Shown in pieces: positions 13,901 through 30,492 of a stretch of DNA of 64,000 bases. Under the pieces are notes generated by a model, which was not told the origin of the DNA, did no database searches, and worked only from the letters and a program-made list of their open reading frames with translations. The stretch is taken from positions 2,976,001 to 3,040,000 of the forward strand of contig JAGUCH010000001.1 in NCBI GenBank assembly GCA_019096065.1, in the 5' to 3' direction. This DNA comes from Paracyclopina nana. Lineage: Eukaryota; Arthropoda; Copepoda; Cyclopoida; Cyclopettidae. Each line of letters opens with the position of its first letter. Within the stretch, counting starts at the first letter, position 1. Both the position numbers and the translations under genes were made by a program.

Positions 13901-14867
13901 CCTGCGCTTGACTAAGTTAACTTGTACGCATCAGCCATCAAGCAAAAAATAAGCTGATTTACTAAAAACGTCGATTTTTACCATTAGTGCTAGACTGTCT
14001 TAATATTTTTGGATCGACAGGGCATTGATTATTTCAAAAGCATAATTAAAAAATATGTTATTGTTACAGGTCATGTCACCTTCAAACGGAAATGGTCAGG
14101 CCTCGAGCATGTCCCCCAATTCCCTACACAACAACAACCGAGGGGACAATAGCAGTGCACGTGGCTTCTCGTCACCAGAGGCCCACAGGCCCAGTAGTAC
14201 CAATAACGAGCCCCTGGTCTCACCTCATGCCCTCCATCACCATCAGCAACAGCAGCAGCAACAACAACAACAGCAGCAGCAGCAACAGCAATCCTTCTTT
14301 CCTCCCTCAGTGGCCTCTATGAGAGCCTCGTCTCCAGGGTCTCCTGGGTCAGTGAAGAGCGGCAAAGCCAGTAACAACAGCAACGGATCCTCGATCCTGG
14401 AAAGAGCCCTGGCCAACTCTATTAAGCAGGAAGTGGCCTCGACGACCTCCGGCTCGCTCACCATGAACACCAACTGCATAGAAACCTCCATGGCCGGTGG
14501 CGGGGGCCACCTCAGTCACATCGACCATGGCTGGCCTCCGCCGCCACCCGGAGGCCAGCACGGAGGCCCCCCTCAAATCCCACCCCAGCATTATGGCGAC
14601 GTCCTCGGCTCCGAGGTGTTCATGAAGCACGAAATCGACCTCGGCCATCTCGATTACGACATTCATTACGGGAATGCAAATGGCGGTGGGGGCGTGCACC
14701 CTGTGATCGGAGGCCCACCTCAAGGAGTGGTGGTGGGTCCTGGACCTCCACATCATCATCTTAATCACCACATAGTGGGTCCCAACAAAGTTTCTGGAGG
14801 CCAAGAGGATCATTTGCATTCGCCCAGTCAGTACAGCATTCAGCAGCAGCCTCCGTGGGTCCGTTAA
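1910..14867 (+). CDS. foxo: Forkhead box O transcription factor (FOXO), 4 coding exons
   Basis: FOXO is the nuclear effector of insulin/PI3K-Akt signalling; it binds forkhead response elements and leaves the nucleus when Akt phosphorylates it. Coding exons are 1910-2335, 12736-13267, 13319-13572 and 14070-14867; all junctions are GT/AG and phase-consistent, giving about 669 aa. The forkhead domain spans roughly residues 90-185: [12 protein letters not shown], then [26 protein letters not shown], the exon junction, then [13 protein letters not shown] and [12 protein letters not shown]. The central Akt site is present as RRRTAS (Ser about 188), followed by a basic [12 protein letters not shown] 16-residue polyQ tract is in exon 4. 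Near residues 585-600, [13 protein letters not shown] resembles the conserved FOXO transactivation motif. The usual N-terminal Akt site (RxRxxT before WP) is not seen; the best match is NRAWPPPP at residues 23-30. The intron inside the forkhead after the AGWK codons matches the classic FOXO intron position. A GTGAGT just after the stop (14880) suggests a 3'UTR intron. Confidence 0.95.
6784..7162. mobile_element. Palindromic MITE-like foldback element with TA target duplication
   Basis: The 379 bp element starts GGGCGGTCTCATATTCGTCA and ends with the exact reverse complement. The two arms are about 165 bp each and nearly identical, around a loop of about 45 bp. The arms contain short GTAGGT/GTGAGGGTAGGC subrepeats. 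A TA dinucleotide flanks both ends (6782-6783 and 7163-7164), as expected for Tc1/mariner-type integration. There is no coding capacity, so it would be a non-autonomous element. Family assignment is inference from the TA flanks only. Confidence 0.85.
7703..7856. repeat. Small inverted-repeat (foldback) element
   Basis: The terminal sequence AGCCCGGTTCCAACA is repeated inverted at the right end (TGTTGGAACCGGGCT). The match continues imperfectly inward to ATCAGCATAGT, giving arms of roughly 35 bp. A GGT trinucleotide flanks both ends and might be a 3 bp target duplication. The element is 154 bp with no open frame. It is probably a small MITE, but the family is unknown. Confidence 0.6.
14244..14291 (+). 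repeat. CAG/CAA run encoding polyglutamine in FOXO
   Basis: Sixteen consecutive glutamine codons (mixed CAG and CAA) lie in FOXO exon 4, directly after a histidine-rich stretch. The mixed codons make a simple slipped-strand expansion less likely than in a pure CAG tract. Confidence 0.9.
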
Positions 14868-17800
14868 TACCTTCTTCGGTGAGTGCCTTCTCATTGCTTA
14901 TTCAATAACCCATTTTTATTTAGAGCCGTGTTCGTACTACAAGGTGGTAATTTTCGGTAATGCTTGCATTATGGGAAATCTTGAAAAATGCATGCGCGCG
15001 CACTATTGTCGTCGTTCGTGACTTAGATAGGAGGGAACCGCCGGAATTACAGCTAGAATTATGTTGTAGGCATCCGAAATTGAACGGCCACCTTCTTTAA
15101 GGCTTTTTCGTCTGCTATAAATGTTAGCTAGAGTGACAAATTGAAAGAAAAGCAATTTCGTTCATTCCAACCATCAGATTTCGCAAAACCGGCTAATCGA
15201 GACTCAGAGTTTTCTTCTTGCATTAATTTCCCACTTCCCCTTTCTTCCATGTTTGGTTTACCTTCCTCCTCTTTCTGATGACGAGTCGACGTAGACACAC
15301 GGTGGCAGCAGTGCTGGTTATATAGCAGCACACTGTCACATAGATTATTTCACCACATCTTGTCAGTCACGTCTGAGCTTTTTTTTCCTAGTGCGGCTTT
15401 CTTTTCAGGAGCTGCTAATTTTTCTCAAAAGAAAGGCCACCTCCGCTCGCGTTGCTTTTTAAACCCAATAATCCTTCGCCGAGATACCCCTGAAGTACAT
15501 TGACACATGGTGATGACAAATCTAATTCCTCTTTTCTCTTTTCTAGGGAGAGACATTATTCACATATCAGCAAGTCCACGGCGGCCGTCATTTTACTACA
15601 ACTACTACTACTACGGACAGGCTGCTCGAATACGTATGTGGTTATGAAGACTTCTTCTTCCTCCTCCTCCTCCTCCTCACCCACTTCGTCAAAGCCCCAT
15701 TGAAAAAGCACAGAAAAAGAATTGAAACCAAATCCCCTATACACTCAATTGCAGGGGGATAAAAGTGGCTTTCTTTCCCATCTCATGTAGAAATCTTTTC
15801 CCCTGTCATGACACTACTAACGACATAAATGGGGGGCTATATACAAATCCTCACACCATAATGCAAGATCCACGTACGCGCGAGGAAAAAGAGCTTGTTC
15901 TTCTCGATCCTTTCGATAGTTATTATAAACTGCTTACTTACCAAAAACCATCAAGATGGGGCATTTTATCATTATTCAGCTGTAGAATCAATTACTTCTT
16001 TATTGCCACGGGCTCCTGTGATAGATCTTTTTAAAAGGAAGAGCCAACAGACGACGCGCCACTTTGTAGGAAGAACCATCATTTGTCAAAGAAAGAACTT
16101 ACTTGCGGATTTCGCAAAACGAAAAATAATAAGAAGAAAGAACTTTGAAAAAACATCATGGCTCAATCGGAGAACGGCTTCAACTCGGGCAACAAAGTGG
16201 AGATTTTCTTCTATGCTAATCGCAATAATTGCCAATGCCTTTAGTACAGGAAAAGGATTCTTTTTTCGAAATTCTGCGAAGGCCTGCGCTTTCAGAAACT
16301 CAAATTACGACACCTGCGAAATCTTCAACCGAATTACTCTGTTGTAAGCCGAGAGAGCTGGGCCATCACCGTTTTCATTGCCCACCATAGTATTATTACA
16401 TAATTACCAATACATTGTTGTCGTCGTTGATGTGAGTGTTTTGCAGCAACTTCTGCTGCTACGTACTTCTGCTACAATTTGTGCCAATCCACACCAAACG
16501 AACATACGTAAACTTTGGCCGCGTCAAACACAAAACATACTCTCCTTTTTGTCCATAATTAGCGTTGTCAGCATTATTAGCGAAATAATATCGAATTGAA
16601 AAACCCGAAGCTTGAATAAAGTGGCTGTCTTAGTTCTTTAGCTCCCTGATCCCTCCCCTCGAACCACCACTTTAACCGCGAAAAAAGGCCAACAACTATT
16701 ACTACTATGCTACGAGAAGAGCTACTATTACGTTGTACACAGTTATATGCATTGATGTGCTTTTAGCCAAAAAAAAGTGTATGAAATTGCGGATGATCAT
16801 TGAAAAAAAAACATTGTAGAAATAAACTAACATTGATGATGATGAATTCCATGTGCTTCTCTCGATCTCTCTATTTCTTGCAGCAGCGGATCTCATTCTC
16901 CGATCAGGTAGTGAATAAATGTTTCAGTGCTGAAAATGGCTGACTTCGATGATGGGAGTAGCAATCTTGGGCATGAATCTTTTATCCACATCCCATATAT
17001 CCCGAGCGAACACACGCACATTATATTCTAAGGAAGCGCATTTCATGCTAATGGCACGTTACCCCAAAACTATTCAACATATTCTTTTGGAAACAAGACT
17101 GAAACTAGCCTAATAGGACGCGCTGCAACACTGTAATTTTTCCAGCTTTTAAAAAATGCAGCACTGAAAGAAAGGCGCTGCACAAAGTGCTAGTATATTC
17201 CATAGCCGACTTTCATTTCCCATTTTTTTCTGGCTAAAAGGATCCACGATGACTGGTAAAAAGTCAATGATCACTGGTAGTATCGCATGCGAGCCACCCC
17301 AACTTTCTCTAGCGTACAACATTACGTATTACTTGCATGGTGTGTGTGGCTGGAAAAGCATTTTATCCATCATTTTCAAAGTATTACTCTTGCCATCACC
17401 AATATTTAAGCAAGATTGACTTACGCGAGCTAGCAAAGTGTTCAAATAACTAAAGCCAATTTGTTGCAATAGCAGCTGCATGACTCTCCATTTTGGCTGT
17501 GCTGACGAGTAATTACGACCAAAGTCGCGAGGAGGGTTAAATCCCTTTGATTTATGCAAGTTTTCCTCCTTCATGATGAATGGCTTTCCAACATGGCTCT
17601 ATATAAAGTCGGGTTTTTTTTTTTGCAACGTTTGACGCGTCGTATTTGAAAATCCGTCTTGTAGCCAGATTTGGGCCAACTACTTTTTGGCACAGATGGA
17701 TGAGACGAAAATTGCAATTAGTTATATCAGAATTTGCACCACCGAGCGCAGAGTTGTACGTGATGTCTCGCTGCGAAGTGAAACTGCTGAATCACGTCAA

Positions 17801-19297
17801 TGTCATCATCAAAAGCGGATGAGCATTTTGCACCGCACTCGTTCGTCCTTTTAATCACAGGAGTCCAGACGTTAAAGGGAAAGTCACTCACGTGAGGGTC
17901 CCTTGGGACGTAGCGAGCGGATGATGGCAAAATCAACCAAGGCACGTGATATTGAAATTGCAAATAGTGCACTGGTTCTTAATGGCTGTGCTTGAAATAA
18001 GCGGAAAGTACTATGTATATAGTGTGCTACTAAATTGATAGAACGCGTCGTTTATCATCGGCAAGTCAAAAGGAACGTTGTTTTGATTAATTCTCGGGGA
18101 GGAGTACCGATAATAATTTTAGCCCGTCAATTCTTCGGTTTCTGTGATTTATGGAGGGAGTCAAACCCGGGAATGAGAACGGGAGCTTTCTGATAGCAAT
18201 TGAGTGCAGTTCAAGTATATCTTGTTCCAAGTGCTATATAGATAGTCGATGTAAGATGGTGGCAGCATAGTCGTCGGGTGGTGGCCACCAGAATGGCTAA
18301 AGTCCCTTGGGAAGTTAGCCGCACTGACTGAATTTGGATCCCCTTTGGGTATATTTTCACTTTGCACAAGATATTATTCATTTGAAGCTACTATCTACTT
18401 ACTATACGATCTCATCGCGTGAGTCCATATTGTTTTTATGCCATTTTGGCACAACTTTTTACGGGCTCCACTTAGAAAGCCATAACTGCAATTCGAGCTT
18501 AGCCAATAAAAAACAACATGGAATGACAATGTCTTCAATGAGAGCACTAGTCCCCTTTATTTTCGAATAGTCCTAAGACCGCCACGAGGGCTGCAGCAGA
18601 TGAGTAGTGACACGCGCTTCGTTATGCCCGGAAAAGGGCCACGGCAAGCTCGCCGAATGGCTATGTAATAAATACAAAGTTTGGGACGAAAAGTTTTGCC
18701 ACCAGTATTTTACGATCAATCAGATGATGCCCGCCCCGGTAGCCAGTATGGCCTCTCTCAAAGGGTTAGCACAAAACTTGCTGCTATATTGCCTTTTTGC
18801 TGGACACGCGATGAACGAAGTTTGCAAGAAGCATTGTCAAATGTTGTCTATGCTCGACACAAAAATTAGCTGTCACAAAAATGTCAAATGCCTACTTTCC
18901 ATTTTTCACATCACATTTCTTCACTCGCTTCGATAGCTTAGCAATGCTTGACGGGTGTTGCCAACGCAACCATCAGAGACAGGGAGAAAAAGAGTGCACC
19001 GCATCAAACATTTCTTCCTCCCACAAAGAAATCATGCCAATTTAAAAAAAAAAAATTATGAGGCTTCAAATGAGAAATAGTAAACATAAGAAGAATTTAG
19101 AATCACGCTCTTTCATGTTCTTTTTCCTCCTGATGAAAAAGCATCCCAGTTATTAAAATTACTAGGGAAGGTTGCGTGATTATGCAACTAACATTGCGTT
19201 AATGTGTGAATTCAAATGCTAGTTAGCATTTTACATAGGCAAGCATAATTTTAATGGAATGATAGCATCGTTTTATTGATGATATAAATTAAGAAAG
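14868..19297. other. FOXO 3' region and intergenic DNA, no gene recognised
   Basis: The stretch follows the FOXO stop and precedes the last zinc-finger exon of the opposite-strand BTB gene. A donor-like GTGAGT at 14880 and an acceptor-like TTTTCTAG near 15545 could bound an intron in the FOXO 3'UTR. AATAAA motifs occur near 16613 and 16821. The longest open frame (about 15895-16347) has no recognisable domain and biased composition, so I treat it as chance. Confidence 0.5.
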
Positions 19298-25711
<6,414 letters not shown>

Positions 25712-26325
25712 GTTGAGATCTTTCCCAACCAATACCCTTTATTTGGCTCTCTTCTTATCTAAGTTTTGGCACTTTGACAGTACCAGAAATGAGTGCCTGA
25801 GCTGATATACAATATTATTGATCAGACTTGGGCTGTGAGATGGCGTCGGTTCACTCGGCTCGTGAAAGATCACAAATACATCGACAAATGTGTCGACTCT
25901 AACAAGAAAATTACAGCCAGCCTATAGAAAAGACCGTATAAGAGTATGCGGTGACTTGATCTGAAAACAATTTTAGTAGCACCCAAGCCTGTTAAAAGTG
26001 AGCTGTAAATAGTCATTTTTTATGATAAAAACGTTAAATTGCTTGATCAAATCGCCTCAACATATTGTAGCTCGGACCTAGTTCAAAAGTTTGGTAAAAA
26101 TAGAGTTACTATTAGTAACAGTTACAGACACGAAAATTCCAAGAATGGCGATTTTCAAACAATAGTGGCTCTTTTATACATGAAATCTCTTAGTTTGCTC
26201 CGTTAAAAATAAGGGATGACTTGAAAGTTTGCGAAACAAAAACAGTTCACACAACCTTTAGGCAAAGACACTCAAAGCGATCGTTTCTGCTTCACATCTG
26301 CTTAAGCTCTTAAAAAATCATAGTC
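25712..26325. promoter_or_regulatory. Divergent promoter region between the BTB gene and Rpn10
   Basis: Only 614 bp separate the BTB start codon (minus strand) from the Rpn10 start codon (plus strand). Both genes' promoters and 5' untranslated regions must lie here or in unseen leader exons. No clear TATA box or other defined element was identified, so this is an inference from gene spacing. Confidence 0.6.
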
Positions 26326-27714
26326 ATGGTTCTGGAGAGCACAATAATTTGGTGAGTTTATATTCTAAATCATGCTTAGATTATCTCCAGCCCAGCTTTT
26401 TTAAATGCAGTGTTGACAACTCGGAATACATGAGGAATGGCGACTTTCTGCCAACCCGGCTTCAAGCTCAACAAGACGCAGTTAACCTTATCACCCAGTC
26501 CAAGCTACGCTCCAATCCCGAGTCGAACGTTGGATTGCTCACTCTTAGCGGTTTGGAAGGTATCTCTCATCTTCTGCGTTACAATCCTGTCACTTCTGAC
26601 AACTTTGTTTACTTTTTAGTTTTGGTCACTCTGACCACTGATTCAGGCAAGTTGTTGGCGAAATTGCATGCAGTCCAACCCAAGGGCGAGCTGCAGCTTC
26701 TGTCGGGCATCAAAATTGCTCACTTGGCCTTGAAGCATCGTCTGGGCAAAAACCACAAAACACGAATCGTCGTATTCATTGGATCCCCCGTCGACGTAGA
26801 GGAGAAGGAGCTCGTCAAAGTTGCGAAAAAGTTGAAGAAAGAAAAAGTGTCTGTGGACGTTGTCAGCTTTGGCGAGGATGAAATCAACAAGGATTTGCTT
26901 CAAAAATTCATCGAAACTGTGAATGGACGAGATGGAAGTGGCTCGCATCTCGTCACTATCCCTCCTGGACCTCATCTATCAGATGCCCTAGTATCTTCAC
27001 CCATTGTTCAAGTAAAAAGCTCTTGGTGTTCAATCAAGTTTTTGTTGTTGAATGTCTTTTTGCATAGGGCGAGGACGGATCAGGGGCCATTGCTGCAGGG
27101 GGCGGATTTGAATTTGGCGTTGATCCAAATGAAGACCCTGAGCTTGCGCTTGCTCTCAGAGTTTCAATGGAGGAGCAAAGGGCTCGCCAAGAAGCTGAAA
27201 ACGCGGCTTCTGGCGGTGGCACTGGCGGCGAGGCTGGATCAACTCCAGCACCAGCTGCTGAAGGAATGGCTGAGGACGAAGATCCCGTTTTGGCGAGAGC
27301 ATTGGCCATGTCCGTAGGAGAGCCAAGTGCTGCTGCTGAGCCTGATCTCAGCGCTATGACTGAGGATGAGCAAATTGCATATGCCATGAGAATGTCCATG
27401 CAGGACGAGGCTGCCGCTGCTGCAAGTGAAACCGCCGAAAAAATGGATGTAGATGAGTCAACCGGGGAAAAGAACGATGAAGACTATTCCGAAGCCATGA
27501 ATGATCCGGCTTTCCTCCAAGTAATAAACTTTAGCGCCTCTTGTAACCAGTCTTGTCTACAATGCTCCCTTTTTTTCAGAGCGTCTTGGAAAGCCTTCCA
27601 GGAGTTGACCCGCAATCTGATGCAGTCCGTCAGGCAGTTGGAGCCATGAGTGGAAGTTCTGAAAAGAAGGATGACAAGGCTTCTGGCAAAAAAGATGATA
27701 AGAGCAAAAAGTAG
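26326..27714 (+). CDS. Rpn10: 26S proteasome non-ATPase regulatory subunit 4 (Rpn10/PSMD4)
   Basis: Rpn10 is a ubiquitin receptor of the 19S regulatory particle. Exons are 26326-26351, 26411-26559, 26620-27011, 27068-27520 and 27580-27714; introns are 55-60 bp and phases agree, giving 384 aa, close to the usual length of about 380. The start is in a 26 nt first exon (MVLESTII), which completes [12 protein letters not shown] with exon 2. The N-terminal VWA domain covers residues 1-190 ([49 protein letters not shown]). Three ubiquitin-interacting motifs follow: [28 protein letters not shown] and [13 protein letters not shown]. The C-terminus is lysine-rich (KKDDKSKK). It shares a short divergent promoter with the BTB gene. 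Confidence 0.96.
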
Positions 27715-27757
27715 TTCTACAGCATCTTGCTCTTTTCTTTTCTACTAACCCATCAAC

Positions 27758-27763
27758 AATAAA
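27758..27763 (+). terminator. Poly(A) signal AATAAA of Rpn10
   Basis: AATAAA lies 44 bp past the Rpn10 stop codon, in a spacer of only 155 bp before the convergent neighbour's stop. Confidence 0.7.
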
Positions 27764-27869
27764 GAACGAAGCAAGTTTTCTCATGTAGGTAAAGTGGTTT
27801 ATGTACGTTTTCAATTCCAATATTAGCAAAAATCTGGTATCAGTTCCATTAGAGTTAGTTTTCCTGGGC

Positions 27870-28674
27870 TTAAAAAGTGCCGACATTGCTGTAACTTTTT
27901 TCGTCCTCGCTGTCGTCGCTGTACTCCATTCTTACTCGCCTCTGAATGAGCCTGGCCAACATCTGACTGCTGTCATTGTCAATTGCCATGATTCTCATAG
28001 TTCCTAGCATTGGTGGCTCTACTTTTCGCAGGGAGTATTTCTTATTCCTGATTGCGTCAAGTATATCATCAGTCAGGATCATGGGTTTTTTCCTTCCCTC
28101 AATCCTTGACATGCTTTTGGATCGTGGTTTTTTGCCCTCGTTTTTCCAAGGGAGAAATCGAAGCAGCGTATTTGGAGGAGGAGGTGGTGGTGGAGGAATG
28201 GGAGGGTTTTCGGGTTTCACATTTAGCTCTTTGTGAAGCCTCTCATTCTCTTTAGTTAATTTCTCCAAGTGAGTTTTCTTATCAGACAGTTCCTTTAGAA
28301 CAATCTCTCTGTACCTCCGCATTTCATTGAGTGCCATTTCTTGATGCTCCGATTTCCTTTCCAGATAGTTTGTTGCGTCTTGTAGGTACTTTATTCAAAA
28401 TTAAGGTATTAAAATTCTGCCAAATGTATTTGCATCCGTGATATGTGGTTACCTTCAATTGATGCTCTCTATGAGCCATGAGAGATTGGAGGGTGTCTAT
28501 TTTCTCATTCAGCTCCTCAATATACTTGGTGCTCTGTAGGCATTTTGAGCAAGCTGGCTCTAGGTAAATGCCAACATCTTCTTCATCTAAATTGTCATTA
28601 TAGTCGTCGTCATCTATATCAGGCAAGGAGAGAGGCTTGCCAGTAGAGGTGGCAAATGAGTATATTGACACCAT
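27870..28674 (-). CDS. Coiled-coil, polyproline and WH2-like protein, unassigned
   Basis: Two exons, 28453-28674 and 27870-28388 (donor AAG/GTAACC, acceptor ATAAAG), give 246 aa. The N-terminal 40 residues are acidic (PDIDDDDYND). A coiled coil runs from about residue 50 to 130 (IEELNEKIDTLQSLM, KTHLEKLTKENERLHKEL). Then come a run of eight prolines, a basic segment and ILDAIRNKKYSLRKV, which fits an actin-binding WH2 motif (hydrophobic helix, then LRKV). The tail reads LARLIQRRVRMEYSDDSEDE. The coil-polyproline-WH2-like order recalls cytoskeletal regulators such as shootin-1, but the similarity is architectural and I would not assign orthology. It converges on Rpn10. Confidence 0.8.
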
Positions 28675-29317
28675 CGCTGCCCACTGTCAACTGAAATGAT
28701 CACTCATGCCTATGTAAAGCCATTACATGACTGCAGCCAGAGGGCAAAGGAAGTACACGCCCTCAAAGTTCCACATGATTGTGATTTGGTGATGGAGGCG
28801 ACGACCATCGTCATTGCAGCCTAGCTATGGAAATCACGATGGCATGCGTATTGTGTGCGAGGAAATGATCTTTAGCGCCTTGGAAGATTTTATTATCATT
28901 TTTTTTATGTAAAAGAAATGAACAACTTTTCTCCCCTTATTCACCCCCTTTTTACTAGAAGGTTTTTCACTTTGTTGGAATGAAAAATAATGCCCACGGC
29001 ATCAAGAGAGGAGATTGAAGTGGCTTTTTAGAATTGAGGTAGTTGCGGTGACGCAATATCGAGAGGTGTTGGAGCGTATAGGTTCAATCTCTTTGGCATA
29101 TGGGAAAATGAGTTTTTGCTGAAGCCTGCGACATGCAAACGCCAACATTCTCGATGGGTATACTAGTAAAAGACACTTTTTGGGAAAAGTACAGCAATGA
29201 AAGGCACCATTATTATTTGACACTCCCTGTAAAAGGCACCCATCTCAAATATTAGATTGGTAATTCATTTAAAATTATTTTGGATGATAACATTATAAGT
29301 ATTTTTGTCTGGAGCAA
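28675..29317. other. Intergenic, no gene recognised
   Basis: AT-rich sequence upstream of the WH2-like gene. It should hold that gene's promoter. The copies of AAAGGCACC near 29193 and 29233 recur inverted to the right of the retroelement scrap (near 30020), so this may be part of an older repeat. Confidence 0.4.
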
Positions 29318-29487
29318 TTGGTTTTCCAATGGAAAATTAACTTTAGGGTTTCTAGCTTCTTAGCTGACAACTGGGCTGGATATCAGTAGCTGATGACCAA
29401 AGTTAGCTTCGTAATCAAGATGATCTTTCGTAATAACCAATTTGATCTGATTAAAAACATTTTTTGTGCCTCCAAATGAATGGTGCC
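29318..29487 (+). repeat. 170 bp direct repeat, left copy
   Basis: This segment (TTGGTTTTCCAATGGAAAAT to AATGAATGGTGCC) is repeated without any difference I can see at 29812-29981. Its right end abuts exactly the LTR-like sequence starting at 29488. Confidence 0.95.
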
Positions 29488-29811
29488 TGTCAACGATGGC
29501 TTCGGCTACGGAAGCAGAAGCAACCAAAGAAAGGCTAAGATCAACAGTCCCTGATCTAGCTCCGTGATCCTTGACAAAGTCCAAATAAAAGTCCAAGTTT
29601 CCATAAAGTTTAGTCTTTATTCTCGGGTAATGCGAATCGAACTGGCGGCAAAAACTCAACGTAAATTGAGAACACAAAGTACAGAGCGTAATCTCAGCCA
29701 AGGAAAGTAAAAGGGAGGGTGGGGCCTAGACATTCTCCCCCCAAAGTAAGGCCAAAGGCCTAACTTTCCAAAAGCAGCTAGGAAACAATCTTTTTAAGCA
29801 TCCTCGTCGTT
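29488..29811 (-). mobile_element. Truncated LTR-retrotransposon remnant (one LTR plus about 80 bp internal)
   Basis: On the minus strand a 245 bp unit (29488-29732) begins TGTCTAGG and ends CGTTGACA, the TG...CA form of an LTR with TGTC/GACA ends. It contains an AATAAA on that strand (plus-strand TTTATT near 29616). Immediately upstream on the minus strand is CTTTGGGGGGAGAA, a purine tract as expected for the 3' polypurine tract that precedes a 3' LTR. The remaining internal part (29733-29811) is too short to code. I read it as the 3' LTR and end of a copia-like element; the family is an inference. A 113-codon open frame across it is probably incidental. Confidence 0.55.
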
Positions 29812-29981
29812 TTGGTTTTCCAATGGAAAATTAACTTTAGGGTTTCTAGCTTCTTAGCTGACAACTGGGCTGGATATCAGTAGCTGATGACCAAAGTTAG
29901 CTTCGTAATCAAGATGATCTTTCGTAATAACCAATTTGATCTGATTAAAAACATTTTTTGTGCCTCCAAATGAATGGTGCC
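29812..29981 (+). repeat. 170 bp direct repeat, right copy
   Basis: Identical to 29318-29487, offset 494 bp. The repeat ends at GGTGCC, the same base at which the left copy meets the LTR. Confidence 0.95.
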
Positions 29982-30492
29982 ATTTATTGCAGTGCCCTTT
30001 TTCACAATGCCAATTTATGTAGGTGCCTTTTCCCAGCAGAGCCTATTCCATTAATGAGCAAGAAGTGCTAAAGTTTTTAAAAACAAGATCTTTTGCTCAT
30101 GTTTCATGATTCACCTTTTTGCTGTTGTACATTTTATGATTTTGCTTTTTAGACCTCCTATATAGTTGCTCTTATTGTGCAAGGTGGAGCGCTTTTCAAA
30201 TTTATTGCATTGCTCCATCGACCACTCGCGTCATTTTAGCAACAGGTGCTAATGTCAGGTAAATTTCAGGAAAACCATAAGTACCTTGATGTAAAACATA
30301 TTCGTTGATAATTAAGGTTGCAACAATAAGTCTTTATTTTTGTCAATAACGATAAGTAGGAAGATTTATCTTCATGAAATCTCAAAGAATGTCACAAGGA
30401 AATATTAAAAGTCTTCAAAGAGTTTTAAAAGAGAGATAAAGACACAGTTTATCACATGTGAGGGGGCAAATCACGAAACGTATGGATTATGC
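29982..30492. other. 3' region of the copine gene, no other gene
   Basis: Noncoding DNA between the repeat and the copine stop codon. The minus-strand poly(A) signal of the copine lies within it. Confidence 0.5.
30333..30338 (-). terminator. Probable poly(A) signal of the copine gene
   Basis: AATAAA on the minus strand (TTTATT on the plus strand), 155 bp past the copine stop codon. Confidence 0.55.

Noticed and set aside
15895-16347. 150-codon open frame downstream of FOXO
   Set aside because: Looks like chance translation of AT-rich DNA; no domain, no plausible start context.
18607-18936. 109-codon open frame between FOXO and the zinc-finger array
   Set aside because: Cys and His are present, but not in C2H2 spacing; no acceptor in the array's phase, so it is not another finger exon.
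29360-29701. 113-codon minus-strand open frame
   Set aside because: It crosses the LTR-like unit and the left 170 bp repeat; no protease, reverse transcriptase or gag features.
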